DNA of 64,000 bases from Alphaproteobacteria bacterium UBA7691 (GTDB lineage Bacteria > Pseudomonadota > Alphaproteobacteria > Ferrovibrionales > Ferrovibrionaceae), in assembly GCA_002482765.1 (NCBI GenBank), contig DLGP01000056.1, positions 36,600 to 100,599 on the forward strand, read 5' to 3'. A program made the position numbers and the translations under genes. Positions 15,603-24,231 of the stretch are shown here, one piece after another. Within the stretch, counting starts at the first letter, position 1; each line of letters starts with the position of its first letter. Under the pieces are notes generated by a model that saw only the letters and a list, made by a program, of their open reading frames with translations, ran no database searches and was not told where the DNA came from.

Positions 15603-16487
15603 GGCGCGCACACCCCACAGAACACCGCCCAGCACCAGCAGGATCGAGGCCGCCTCCAGCGCATTTGGCCCGCGCCCTTCATAGAGAAAGCTGAACAGCA
15701 GCACGAACAGGGTTTCCGTCACCATGAGCTGACCGGCCAAGGCCATCGGCAGGCGCGAGGAAGCCAGGTTCCAGGCCCAGTTGGCGCCCCAGGCCGAGCC
15801 GAGGCCGGTGAGCAGGGCGCAAACCAGCAGCCAGAGCCAGGCTTGCGGCGCGCTGGGCAAGGCCGGCTCAAACGGCAGCAGCAGGGCCAGGCTGGGCAGC
15901 AAAGCCAGGCAGCCCAGGCCAACCAGCGAGGCCCAGTCGCGCAATGGCAGATCGGGATGCTGTGCCAGATAGCGCGCATTGAGCAGGGCATAAAGATTCC
16001 AGCTCAGCAAAGCGCCAAAGGCGGCGGCCAGGCCCCAGAGATCGGGATGCAGGCCACTTTGCAGCGCCGGCCATTGCAGCAGCAGCAGGCCGCCGAGGAT
16101 CGCCAGCAGGGCCGGCGCCAGGCGGCGCAACAGCCGCGCCCGGCCAAGCTTGTGGCCAAACAGCACGGCGGAAAGCGGCACCGTCACCGGCAGGCAGCCC
16201 AGCACCAGGGCGGTAAGCGCCGCGCCGGTGCGCTGCACCGCCACCACCATCAGCAGGGCGCAGAACAGATTGCCAAACCAGGCCATCAGCAGCAGGCCGC
16301 GCCAATGCTGCGCCAGCAAGGCGCGCCAGGGCCGGCCCACCAGCAGCAGGGCCGAGAGCAGGCCATAAACCAGATAGCGGCTGGCGGTGATCGCCGCCGC
16401 GCCAAAATCCGGCAGCAATACCGGCGTGATGAAGGTGAGCGCCCAAAGCGCGCCAGCCGCCAGGCTGGCCAGAAGTCCGATTCCCAT
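15576..16487 (-). CDS. EamA/DMT-family transporter
   Basis: 303 aa from the ATG at 16487 (MGIGLLASLAAGALWALTFI); a longer frame from 16559 would overlap the upstream thioesterase. About ten transmembrane helices form two EamA repeats. Typical sequences are LGCLPVTVPLSAVLFGHK in the first half and SWNLYALLNARYLAQ opening the second. Members export amino acids or other metabolites; the substrate cannot be told. The 3' end is duplicated downstream. Confidence 0.85.
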   Translation of the reverse strand: MGIGLLASLAAGALWALTFITPVLLPDFGAAAITASRYLVYGLLSALLLVGRPWRALLAQHWRGLLLMAWFGNLFCALLMVVAVQRTGAALTALVLGCLPVTVPLSAVLFGHKLGRARLLRRLAPALLAILGGLLLLQWPALQSGLHPDLWGLAAAFGALLSWNLYALLNARYLAQHPDLPLRDWASLVGLGCLALLPSLALLLPFEPALPSAPQAWLWLLVCALLTGLGSAWGANWAWNLASSRLPMALAGQLMVTETLFVLLFSFLYEGRGPNALEAASILLVLGGVLWGVRALRPAQPAQ

Positions 16488-16530
16488 CGCGCCGGTATAA
16501 AGCTTTTGCGGCTGCCAAAATACCGTCGGC

Positions 16531-16947
16531 TCAGCCCAGCCGGCTGGTGACGGTGCCATCAGCCACGATGTTGCCGGCGATGTCGCGCACCGTGATGCGG
16601 CTTACCACCAGCGCCTTGCCGCGTTTCAGCACCTGGGCCTCGGCGCGGATTTCCACCCCCTTGACGGGGCCGAGATAATTCACCACCAGCGAAGCCGTGG
16701 CGGCGCGGTTCTGGCTTTCCGCCGGCGCATTGGATAGCGCCGCGCTCATGCCGGCCACATCGATCAGCGTGGCAATGGCGCCGCCATGCACCATGTCGCC
16801 CACCGTGACATTGCCGGGCTGGAATGGCAGGCCCAGCACCATCCGATCCGGCGCCAGTTCCACCAGCGTGAGGCCGAGGCGGTCGCCCAGCGGCGAATGG
16901 ATCAGCAATTGTTCGATGCGGGCGGCAATCTCGGGGGCGACGGGCAT
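16531..16947 (-). CDS. PaaI family hotdog-fold thioesterase
   Basis: 138 aa, a single hotdog domain. The active-site helix reads DMVHGGAIATLIDVAGMSAA, with HGG and the catalytic Asp, followed by ASLVVNYLGPVKG. PaaI-type enzymes hydrolyse acyl-CoA, often aromatic, as tetramers in the cytoplasm. No phenylacetate genes are nearby, so it may be a general detoxifying thioesterase. It lies 43 bp upstream of the EamA gene on the same strand. Confidence 0.9.
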   Translation of the reverse strand: MPVAPEIAARIEQLLIHSPLGDRLGLTLVELAPDRMVLGLPFQPGNVTVGDMVHGGAIATLIDVAGMSAALSNAPAESQNRAATASLVVNYLGPVKGVEIRAEAQVLKRGKALVVSRITVRDIAGNIVADGTVTSRLG

Positions 16948-17003
16948 TGTTCACTCCGGCATGATTATCTGCCCAGTCTGCCGGCTTGGGCGCCGCAAGT
17001 CGA

Positions 17004-17879
17004 TTACCTGGCGGGTAAGGCGGCGCTGGCGAGCCAATCCAGCAGCGTATCCCAATGCTGCACCGGCATGGCGCGGTGGAACAGGCCGAAATGCCCCAGT
17101 TTCGGCAGGCCCCAATCGGCCGGGGCAATATGGCGGCGTTCAATCCGCGCTGCCGGGTAATAGCCGAGCAGCGCATCCACGGCGGCTTTCGGCGCAATCG
17201 GATCGTCGCTGAAGCTAAGCGAGAGAAGCGGCGCTTTGAGCAAGGCATTATACGGCCGGAGCGGCGCGCCGGCGGCATCCGAAATATAATGCCGCGAGCG
17301 GCCCCAGCGCGCCCATTGCAGCGCCACGCCGGGCGGCAGCGGCTCGCCGCCAAACAGCGCACCGGGCATCCGGCCATAAAGCCGGGTGAGCAGCGGGATC
17401 AGCAGATGCCACAGCAGAAACATGCGCAGGCGCGGCCAGCCCGCCGGCCAGTGGCGCCAATGGCCGCTCTGGCTGGCCACCAGCAACGCTGCGGCATAAT
17501 CCGCCGCCTGCGGCGTGAGGCCGAGAATCTGGCCGCCGAAGGAATGCCCGATCACGCAGAGCCGGCAGCCTGGATGGTTTTGCCGGAGCCAAGCGCCCGC
17601 GGCGGCGGCATCCAGTTCGGCCCAATCCAGCATGGTGCATTGCGCAACCCGGCCGCTGTTTGACTGGCCGATGCCGCGATAATCATAACTCAGCACGGCA
17701 AAGCCGCGCCCGGCGGCGTGGCGCGCAAAGGCATCATAAAAGCGGCGCGGCACGGCGGTGGCCGAATTGATCTGCAAGGCCAGGCCAAGCGGCGGCGCCA
17801 TTGCCGCCGGGGCATAATGGCTGGCGGCCAGCAACTGGCCATCGGCGGCGGTGAGGGTGATGCTTTCAGGATCGCTCAT
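17004..17879 (-). CDS. Alpha/beta hydrolase
   Basis: 291 aa. The nucleophile elbow is GHSFGG (Ser near residue 112), with SYDYRGIGQSNSGR (oxyanion strand) before it. FSDDPIAPKAAV supplies the probable Asp and LPKLGHFGLFH the catalytic His near the C terminus. The overall pattern matches the YdeN/UCP037442-type alpha/beta hydrolases of unknown substrate. There is no signal peptide, so it is cytoplasmic. Confidence 0.85.
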   Translation of the reverse strand: MSDPESITLTAADGQLLAASHYAPAAMAPPLGLALQINSATAVPRRFYDAFARHAAGRGFAVLSYDYRGIGQSNSGRVAQCTMLDWAELDAAAAGAWLRQNHPGCRLCVIGHSFGGQILGLTPQAADYAAALLVASQSGHWRHWPAGWPRLRMFLLWHLLIPLLTRLYGRMPGALFGGEPLPPGVALQWARWGRSRHYISDAAGAPLRPYNALLKAPLLSLSFSDDPIAPKAAVDALLGYYPAARIERRHIAPADWGLPKLGHFGLFHRAMPVQHWDTLLDWLASAALPAR

Positions 17880-17919
17880 GCGCCACAGACTGGCGAAAAA
17901 ACCGGCTGCCCGGCAAACG

Positions 17920-18858
17920 CTAATTGCCGCCCTTCGCCTGAAGCTGCTTCATCTGGCTATCAGCCTGGCCGAGCAGATTGACCAGCCAGTCGCGCAACGC
18001 TTTCAGGCGCGGCCGATCCGCTTCGGCGCGGCGGCAGACAAACCAGTAGGCATAATTCTCTGACAGCGCCAGGCCAAACGGCATCACCAGGCGTTTCTCG
18101 GCCAGGCGCGGCGCCAGCAGCGGCACCACGCCGAGTGTGACGCCGATGCCACGTTCGGCGGCATCAATCGCCTGCTGCATGTTATCCACCCAGATTTCGC
18201 GCTTCGGCTTCAAGCCGGCCACGCCGGCCGCCGCCAGCCAGCGGTTCCAGGCTTCTGGCAGATAGCTGAGATGAATCAGCGTCTGATCGCGCAGATCACG
18301 CGGCCGCGCCAAAGGCCGCACAGCGCCACGCGCCTGCAACAAGCGCGGCGCCGCTACCGGCGTTACCGAGATGCCGGTGAGCCGGGTGGCGCTGAGGCCG
18401 GCCCAGCGGCCATGGCCCCAGCGGATCGCCGCATCCACCGGGTCGCGGGCAAAATCGGCATTCCGCTGGGTCGATTCAACATAGAGCCGCAGCCCGGGCT
18501 GGGTGTCGAGGAAACTTTCCAGATTGGGGATCAGCCAGCTTGCGGCAATGAACGGCACGGCGGAAACCCGCAATTCATCGCCCTGGCTCGGCGCCCGGAT
18601 CCGTGCCGAGGCGCGCGACACCTCGTCGAAGGCACGTCGCACGCTGCCAAAATAATCCTGGCCGGCTTCGGTGAAGCGGATTTCACGATTGAGGCGGCGG
18701 AACAGCGGCTGGCCGAGATGGCGCTCCAGCGCCTTGACGCGATGGCTGATCGCCGAGGGCGTCAGGTTCAGTTCCTGCGCCGCCGCCTTGAAGCTCATAT
18801 GGCGGGCGGCGGCATCGAAGGCTTCCAGGGCAAGCAGGGGCGGCAGGCGCTTCATCAT
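17920..18858 (-). CDS. LysR-family regulator, GcvA-like
   Basis: 312 aa. The N-terminal winged HTH is LPPLLALEAFDAAARHMSFK, then AAAQELNLTPSAISHRVKAL. The effector-binding domain carries AIRWGHGRWAGL and LIHLSYLPEAWNRWL, as in the GcvA subgroup. No glycine-cleavage genes are next to it. It lies on the same strand as folD (68 bp downstream of it) and upstream of the hydrolase, so its targets cannot be inferred from position. Confidence 0.88.
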   Translation of the reverse strand: MMKRLPPLLALEAFDAAARHMSFKAAAQELNLTPSAISHRVKALERHLGQPLFRRLNREIRFTEAGQDYFGSVRRAFDEVSRASARIRAPSQGDELRVSAVPFIAASWLIPNLESFLDTQPGLRLYVESTQRNADFARDPVDAAIRWGHGRWAGLSATRLTGISVTPVAAPRLLQARGAVRPLARPRDLRDQTLIHLSYLPEAWNRWLAAAGVAGLKPKREIWVDNMQQAIDAAERGIGVTLGVVPLLAPRLAEKRLVMPFGLALSENYAYWFVCRRAEADRPRLKALRDWLVNLLGQADSQMKQLQAKGGN

Positions 18859-18926
18859 CGCACCAGCTTAGCCGGGTTCACCCGAAACGGAAGCCTGTCG
18901 TGGCGTCAGCTACCGTGGCGGCAGGG

Positions 18927-19802
18927 CTATAATGTGATCCCGAGGCGGCGGCAGGCGGCGGTGAGCGTGTTGCCGAGCAGGCAGGCGGTGGTCATCAGGC
19001 CGACACCGCCCGGCACCGGGGTGATAGCCGAGGCGACTTCAACGGCGGAAGCAAAATGCACATCGCCGACCAGCCGGGTTTTGCCATCTTCCCGGGGGAT
19101 GCGGTTGATGCCGACATCGATCACCACCGCGCCGCGCTTGAGCCATTCGCCGCGCACCATCTCGGGCCGGCCCACGGCAGCCACCACAATATCGGCGGCG
19201 GCGCATAGCCCGGGCAGGTCGCGGCTGCGTGAATGCGCCACCGTCACCGTGGCCGAGGCGCCGATCAGCAGGGCCGCCATCGGCCGGCCGACCAGGATCG
19301 AGCGCCCGATCACCAGCGCATTGGCGCCGGCCAGCGCCACGCCGACCTTTTCCAGCATGATCATGCAGCCTTTGGGCGTGCACGGCACCAGGGCTTCCAT
19401 ACCCTGGGCCAGCATGCCGGCATTGACCGGATGCAGGCCATCCACATCCTTGGCCGGGTCAATCGCCTCAATGATGCGCTGGGTGTCGATATGGCCGGGC
19501 AACGGCATCTGCACCAGGATGCCATCCACCAGCGGATCGGCATTGAGCCGCGCCACCACGCCGAGCAGATCGGCCTGGCTGGTTTCGGCCGGCAGCTTGA
19601 TTTCGGTTGAGACCATGCCGGCCTCGCGGGTCAGCACGCCCTTGTTGCGGACATAGACCTGGCTGGCCGGGTCGTCGCCCACCAGCACCACGGTGAGGCC
19701 CGGCACGCGGCCGGTGCGGGCCTGGAACAGCGGCACTTTCGCTGCCACTTCGGCGCGGATTTCGGCGGCAATCGGTTTGCCTTCGATCAGGGTGGCTGTC
19801 AT
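18927..19802 (-). CDS. folD: Bifunctional methylenetetrahydrofolate dehydrogenase/cyclohydrolase
   Basis: 291 aa. It interconverts methylene-, methenyl- and formyl-tetrahydrofolate with NADP. The catalytic Tyr-x3-Lys (VYVRNK), [38 protein letters not shown] and PGGVGLMT are present; the last is usually PGGVGPMT. Its ATG overlaps the DUF167 stop (ATGA). The order yggT-DUF167-folD is conserved in alphaproteobacteria. Confidence 0.96.
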   Translation of the reverse strand: MTATLIEGKPIAAEIRAEVAAKVPLFQARTGRVPGLTVVLVGDDPASQVYVRNKGVLTREAGMVSTEIKLPAETSQADLLGVVARLNADPLVDGILVQMPLPGHIDTQRIIEAIDPAKDVDGLHPVNAGMLAQGMEALVPCTPKGCMIMLEKVGVALAGANALVIGRSILVGRPMAALLIGASATVTVAHSRSRDLPGLCAAADIVVAAVGRPEMVRGEWLKRGAVVIDVGINRIPREDGKTRLVGDVHFASAVEVASAITPVPGGVGLMTTACLLGNTLTAACRRLGITL

Positions 19803-20149
19803 GTCACGCTTCCTTCATCATCACAAATCGCCTCGGCGGCAAGCCAAGCGTCCAGCCGCTGGCGCCATTCGGCCGCAGCACCGGCCAGCGCCACCTGCTT
19901 GTGGCGGTCGGTCTCGCCGGCAGCCAGCCGCAGCAGCCCCGCCGCCACGCCCAGCCGCTTGGCCAGCAGCTTGAGCAAGGCTGTGTTGGCCCTGCCCTTT
20001 TCCGGCACGGCGGTGACGCTGACCGCCAGTTCCATACCGCCGCTGGCGGTCGGCTTGAGGCCCAGCACGGCGTCGCGTCGCGCCTTCGGCGTCAGCCGCA
20101 CCAGCAGGCGCATTTCGCCGCCGATTTCGGCATAGGGCTTGGCGCTCAA
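19799..20149 (-). CDS. DUF167 (YggU) family protein
   Basis: 116 aa from a TTG at 20149. This start aligns the N terminus ([20 protein letters not shown]) with E. coli YggU; an ATG at 20113 is the alternative. Family motifs [34 protein letters not shown] and GETDRHKQV are visible. It is 5 bp downstream of yggT and overlaps folD by 4 bp. Function is unknown, and some homologues are predicted RNA-binding. Confidence 0.88.
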   Translation of the reverse strand: MSAKPYAEIGGEMRLLVRLTPKARRDAVLGLKPTASGGMELAVSVTAVPEKGRANTALLKLLAKRLGVAAGLLRLAAGETDRHKQVALAGAAAEWRQRLDAWLAAEAICDDEGSVT

Positions 20150-20154
20150 ATCCC

Positions 20155-20445
20155 TCAGAGCAGCGCCCGGGCCAGATCCTGCACCAGCAGCCGCTGCACA
20201 AACATCAGCAGCAGGATCAGCAGCACCGGCGAGATATCCAGGCCGCCCAGATTGGGCATCACGCGGCGGATCGGCCGCAAGGCCGGCTCGGTCACCCGGT
20301 AGAGGAAATCGCCGAGCAGATAGACAAAGCGGTTGCGGGTGTTGATCACGTTGAAGGCGACCAGCCAGCTCAGGATCGCGGAGGCGATCAGCAACCAGAT
20401 ATAGAGGCTGATCAGGGTGTCGATCAGCCAGATAAAGGCATACAT
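20155..20445 (-). CDS. yggT: YggT family integral membrane protein
   Basis: 96 aa from the ATG at 20445, preceded by GGAGC. A single YGGT repeat with two membrane helices flanks [20 protein letters not shown] followed by [20 protein letters not shown], the canonical family motif. YggT proteins are linked to cell envelope or osmotic-shock phenotypes and in plants to thylakoid cytochrome maturation. It is first in the yggT-DUF167-folD operon. Confidence 0.92.
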   Translation of the reverse strand: MYAFIWLIDTLISLYIWLLIASAILSWLVAFNVINTRNRFVYLLGDFLYRVTEPALRPIRRVMPNLGGLDISPVLLILLLMFVQRLLVQDLARALL

Positions 20446-20658
20446 CGAAGCTCCTTCGCGCTGCGGGCGCCGCGGTGGCGCCGGTGATTTCAGGCCAGAG
20501 TGATACCGGCTGGCGCCAGCCCTGGCAACCATATGCCGCGCCCGGCGCCCGGCCGGACCTGCATTTTCCGCAAACCGGCGGTGGACAAAGCCGCCAAGCT
20601 TGGCTACAAGCATGCCGCCCGGTTGGCTGCAAGGCCGCCGTGCGCAGATTATCGCGCT

Positions 20659-20734
20659 GGGGCCGTAGCTCAGATGGGAGAGCGCCTCGTTCGCAATGAG
20701 GAGGTCAGGGGTTCGATTCCCCTCGGCTCCACCA
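20659..20734 (+). tRNA. tRNA-Ala (CGC)
   Basis: 76 nt with encoded CCA. Acceptor GGGGCCG/CGGCTCC, D arm GCTC...GAGC, anticodon stem CCTCG/TGAGG around TTCGCAA (anticodon CGC), and T arm AGGGG-TTCGATT-CCCCT all pair. It decodes GCG. Confidence 0.97.
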
Positions 20735-20781
20735 ATTCCAGCGCGATTGATCATCACCGCCTTAGCTAAATTCAGCCACAG

Positions 20782-20934
20782 CTAAAAGCCGGCCGGCAGC
20801 CGAGCCTTCACGCTTGGTTCCAACTGGCGTCTGCCTTTGCGCGCCTTGGCCTGCATGTCGGCCAGCACGGCGCTGCGCTCGAACATGCCGATAACCAGCT
20901 TTTTCGGGCAGAGCCGAGCCTCTTGCGCAGCCAT
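20782..20934 (-). CDS. Possible small basic protein, 50 aa (hypothetical)
   Basis: An ATG-to-TAG frame of 50 codons in the 250-bp gap after tRNA-Ala, beginning MAAQEARLCPKKLVIGMFER and ending VKARLPAGF. Arg/Lys and Ala rich. Codon use is less GC3-biased than neighbours. It matches no family I know. It could be a remnant of something once integrated at the tRNA, but no integrase or att duplication is visible. Confidence 0.2.
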   Translation of the reverse strand: MAAQEARLCPKKLVIGMFERSAVLADMQAKARKGRRQLEPSVKARLPAGF

Positions 20935-20986
20935 CTTCAGGCGAGCTATTTATCCAGCCAGCAACCTTTGACATAGATGGAGCCGG

Positions 20987-21403
20987 GTGCTGGCCACCAA
21001 TCTTATCGCCGCCCTGCCGCGTGTGCTGCTCGGCCTGATCTTCCTGGCCGGGGCGCTGGATGGCTTTTGGTTCATTTTCACCGGCCAGCATGCCATCCAC
21101 CCGCCCACCTCGGATGCCGGGCTGGCCTTTGAGGCGGCGCTGAAAGCCACCGGGTTTTTCTGGCCGCTGATGAAAAGTGTCGAACTGATGGCGGCTCTGT
21201 GCCTGCTGAGCAACAAGGCGCCGGCTTTGGGCCTGGCGCTGCTGGCGCCTTTGCTGGCGGTGATCGTGCTGTTTCACCTTGTGCTTAATCCCGGCGGCAT
21301 CCCGCTGGCAATCATCCTGATCCTGCTCGGCGGCATTCTGGCCTTCCAGTATCGCCGGCGCTTTGCCGGCCTGATCGGTTCGGGCTACCAGCCCGGCAAC
21401 TGA
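20987..21403 (+). CDS. Small DoxX-like integral membrane protein
   Basis: 138 aa from a GTG at 20987 with GGAG just upstream. Four hydrophobic segments are seen (about 5-25, 58-80, 84-102, 106-122). The N-terminal LPRVLLGLIFLAGALDGFWF and central FWPLMKSVELMAALCLL fit DoxX/SURF4-like proteins. Some members work with respiratory or oxidative-stress complexes; the role here is unknown. Confidence 0.7.
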   Translation: MLATNLIAALPRVLLGLIFLAGALDGFWFIFTGQHAIHPPTSDAGLAFEAALKATGFFWPLMKSVELMAALCLLSNKAPALGLALLAPLLAVIVLFHLVLNPGGIPLAIILILLGGILAFQYRRRFAGLIGSGYQPGN

Positions 21404-21406
21404 GCC

Positions 21407-22261
21407 TTACACCGCTTCGGTCAACGCCCGCCGCGCCGCGCCGGGCCTGAACAGGAACATCATGGTGCCGCCTGTCAGCCAGTGATTGAACGGCACGACA
21501 TGGTGCGTTACCGCGGCCAGGCCCTGGCTGCCTGCATAATCGAGCAGCGGCAGCAGCGGCCAGGGCGAGGCGATGACGGAGCCTGCCGCAAGCCTCGGCT
21601 GCAAGGCGGCAAGCTGGCGGGCAACATGGCCCGGATCGCTGGTGGTTTCATGCAGGAACAGATCGATCTGGCGCTCCGACCGGGCCAGCACCTGCTCGGA
21701 ATCGCCATATACCAGATCGCCGCGATAGCCCGGATACAGGCGCCAGAGAAACGCATCGCGCGCCGGATTATTCTCGATTCCGAGATAGTCGCCGGGCTGG
21801 CCCTCCGCCGCATTACGCTCCAGCGCCCGCAGGATCATGGCGGCGCCAAAGCCATGCCGCACACCAGCCTCGACAACAAAACCGGGCCGGATGGCGCGGA
21901 TCAGCAGGTAATACGCCAAACGATGACCCCAGCGATATTCCGGATCAACCAAAGCCTGCCGGTGCTGGGCAAGCAAGGCCTCCTGGCAGTAATGCTGAAA
22001 ATCCGCATCAGCCAGCAATTCCTCACGATAACGCAGTATCCCGGGCAGGCTGTGGCCGGTGATGGTTGCGATTATTGCGCATAGAACCCGCTCATTTTCC
22101 GGCGTGGTGTGGAAACTCTCCACCCCCGGTTCATAAGAGCGGAACAGCCAGACCAGGGCCAACCGAAGGCGTGGGCCGAAACCGCGCAGGATCACCAGCA
22201 GGCGCGGCGCAAATAGCAGGAGGCGTCCCAGCGGCCCGCTGGCAAGGGTTTTCATAAGCAT
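21407..22261 (-). CDS. SAM-dependent methyltransferase-like protein
   Basis: 284 aa. The N-terminal 50 residues are basic and hydrophobic and probably membrane-associated. The Rossmann core has motif I as VVEAGVRHGFGAAMIL (near residue 130), an acidic turn YLGIENN, and LVYGDSEQVLARSERQIDLF, as in class I methyltransferases of the Methyltransf_24 type. The usual GxGxG is relaxed to GVRHG. The acceptor substrate is unknown. The stop is 3 bp from the convergent DoxX-like gene. Confidence 0.65.
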   Translation of the reverse strand: MLMKTLASGPLGRLLLFAPRLLVILRGFGPRLRLALVWLFRSYEPGVESFHTTPENERVLCAIIATITGHSLPGILRYREELLADADFQHYCQEALLAQHRQALVDPEYRWGHRLAYYLLIRAIRPGFVVEAGVRHGFGAAMILRALERNAAEGQPGDYLGIENNPARDAFLWRLYPGYRGDLVYGDSEQVLARSERQIDLFLHETTSDPGHVARQLAALQPRLAAGSVIASPWPLLPLLDYAGSQGLAAVTHHVVPFNHWLTGGTMMFLFRPGAARRALTEAV

Positions 22262-22360
22262 GGTCAGCCCCGAAGATATTTAGAAAAATATACCCGCTGA
22301 GCTAGCAAGGCAATAAATATTATCTTGCTGAAGTTTTGACCTGACAAAGCCGGTTGCCGC

Positions 22361-22374
22361 TTGCGCTAGATCAA
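22361..22374 (+). promoter_or_regulatory. Candidate FixK2-type half-degenerate FNR/CRP box
   Basis: TTGCGCTAGATCAA fits TTG(A/C)-N6-(T/G)CAA, the FixK2 consensus, and lies about 68 bp upstream of the PAS_5 gene start. A single match of this degeneracy can occur by chance. A second, exact FNR-type box in the window (41009-41030) makes it worth noting. Confidence 0.3.
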
Positions 22375-22435
22375 CGCCACCCAGGCCGGCAGCCGGCATA
22401 ATCGCCGCATAAACCTTGCGCGCGCGCCGGAGCCA

Positions 22436-23023
22436 ATGATGCCCACTGCCAGCCTGACCCTGCCAAGCAACAACCTGCATGCCAATCCGGTGCTGCATGC
22501 CGCTTTGCTCTATTGGCTCAGCCTGCCGAAAGCGCATGACGAGGCCTTGCCGGATTTCCTGCATATCGACGCAGAAGCGATTCCGCATGACATCCTGCCG
22601 CATCTGCTGATCGCCGAGATGAGCAACGCGGATTTTGACCATGGCCATTACCTGCTGGCCGGCACCGAGATCAAACGCTGGTTCCGCCTGCCGCCCGAGG
22701 GGCTGGATGTGGACCATGCGGCGCGTATCACCCCGGCCGGCTATATCGACCATATGTATGAAATCGCCCGCGACCTGGTAGCGCGCCGCATGCCGCTGCA
22801 TGTGCAGACCAAATTTCATCAGCCGCATCAGCCGCCGGTGATATCCGAAAGTGTGGTGATGCCGCTGACCCGCGGCGGCGACCAGGTGGAATGTGTGATG
22901 ATCGTGCAGGTGTTTCACAGCCCCGGCGCCACAGCCAATGCGCCCGCGCCCGAGCCGCATGCCCTGCTGCCGCCGGGCGCCGATGTGATGGTGGAATACA
23001 GCCCGATCCGCCCGGCCTATTGA
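22436..23023 (+). CDS. PAS_5 (PF07310-like) domain protein
   Basis: 195 aa. The region about 25-160 resembles the PAS_5 pattern (YWLSLPKAHDEALPDFLHID, then LPHLLIAEMSNADFDHGHYL and AGTEIKRWFRLPPEG), though more divergent than the other PAS_5 proteins of this window. It has no output domain, signal peptide or membrane helix. Single-domain PAS_5 proteins are abundant in Rhodospirillales and have no proven function. The gene overlaps the convergent flavoprotein stop by 7 bp. Confidence 0.7.
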   Translation: MMPTASLTLPSNNLHANPVLHAALLYWLSLPKAHDEALPDFLHIDAEAIPHDILPHLLIAEMSNADFDHGHYLLAGTEIKRWFRLPPEGLDVDHAARITPAGYIDHMYEIARDLVARRMPLHVQTKFHQPHQPPVISESVVMPLTRGGDQVECVMIVQVFHSPGATANAPAPEPHALLPPGADVMVEYSPIRPAY

Positions 23024-24231
23024 GCGCGCTGCACAGCCCGGCCCGCCGCCTGGCCGGATGCCCAGGCCCATTGAAAATTGAAGCCGCCGAGATGGCCGGT
23101 GACATCCACCACCTCGCCGATGCAATAGAGCCCCGGCACCGTCCGCGCCATCATGCTCTGGGATGATAACCCGGCGGTATCGACGCCGCCGAGTGTCACT
23201 TCCGCCGTGCGATAACCTTCATGCCCGGCCGGCAGCAGGCGCCATTGTTTCAGCGCGTCGGCAGCCAAGCGCAGCCGCGCATCGCTGAGATCAGCCAGCC
23301 GCATGGCGGCATCATCGCCGGCGCGGAACAAAGCCAGGCGGCGCGGCAGCCATTGCCCGATTGCCGTGGCCAATTCCTGTTTCGGCGTTTCACGCCGCGC
23401 CTGTTTCAGCGCCGCCAGCACATCCTGCTCCGGCGCCAGATCGGCCACTATCGCTTCGCCCGCGCGCCAATAGGAAGAAATCTGCAACACCGCCGGGCCG
23501 CTGAGGCCGCGATGGGTGAAGAGCAGGGCTTCGCGGAAGCGCGTCTTGCCGCAGCTCAGAACACTATCCGGCACCGCCAGCCCGGCCAGGGCGCGCAAAG
23601 GCTCCAGTTCCTCGGGCGCGAAGGTGAGCGGCACCAGTCCAGCGCGGGTGGGCACCAGATTGAGGCCGAATTGCGTGGCGATGCGATAACCCAGGCCGCT
23701 GGCGCCAAGCTTGGGGATGGAAAGCCCGCCGGTGGCCACCACCAATTGCGGCGCCGCATAATGGCTCAAATCGGTGCTGACCTGATAACCCGCGCCATCA
23801 TGCGCCACGGCGGCAATGGTTTCGCCCAGGCGCAGCACCACGCCGCCTTTGTCACATTCCGCCAGCAGCATGGCGACGATCTGCCGCGCCGAGCCGTCGC
23901 AGAAAAGCTGGCCCAGGGTTTTTTCATGCCAGGCAATGCCATGCGCTTCCACCAGGGCGATAAAATCCTGCGGCGTGTAGCGGCGCAGGGCCGAGGTGCA
24001 GAAAGCCGGATTGGCCGAGATGAAATGCCCCGGCGCGGCATTCAGATTAGTGAAATTGCAGCGCCCGCCGCCGGAAATGCGGATCTTCTCGCCCGGGTTA
24101 GCGGCATGATCCAGCAGCAGCACGCGCAGGCCACGCTGCCCGGCCACACCGGCACACATCAGCCCGGCGCCGCCGGCACCGAGCACGATCACATCATATG
24201 ACTGCGGGCTGTGCTTCAGGCCGGCGCCCAT
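23017..24231 (-). CDS. HI0933/BaiN family NAD(P)/FAD-dependent oxidoreductase
   Basis: 404 aa from the ATG at 24231, which overlaps the upstream gene stop by 16 bp. It shows the FAD-binding GAGGAGLMCAGVAGQRG, NPGEKIRISGGGRCNFTNLN (the family signature), LVVATGGLSIPKLGASGLGY, THRGLSGPAVLQISSYW, and the C-terminal GLYCIGEVVDVTGHLGGFNF followed by QWAWASGQ. BaiN-type enzymes reduce unsaturated substrates, but most members are uncharacterised. Confidence 0.92.
   Translation of the reverse strand: MGAGLKHSPQSYDVIVLGAGGAGLMCAGVAGQRGLRVLLLDHAANPGEKIRISGGGRCNFTNLNAAPGHFISANPAFCTSALRRYTPQDFIALVEAHGIAWHEKTLGQLFCDGSARQIVAMLLAECDKGGVVLRLGETIAAVAHDGAGYQVSTDLSHYAAPQLVVATGGLSIPKLGASGLGYRIATQFGLNLVPTRAGLVPLTFAPEELEPLRALAGLAVPDSVLSCGKTRFREALLFTHRGLSGPAVLQISSYWRAGEAIVADLAPEQDVLAALKQARRETPKQELATAIGQWLPRRLALFRAGDDAAMRLADLSDARLRLAADALKQWRLLPAGHEGYRTAEVTLGGVDTAGLSSQSMMARTVPGLYCIGEVVDVTGHLGGFNFQWAWASGQAAGRAVQRAQ

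Noticed and set aside
20659..20986. Integrated element at tRNA-Ala
   Set aside because: No integrase, no repeated tRNA 3' end and no att-like duplication; only a short doubtful frame follows.
20762..21277. Minus-strand frame opposite the DoxX-like gene
   Set aside because: A Gln/Arg-rich translation typical of the antisense of a hydrophobic high-GC gene.
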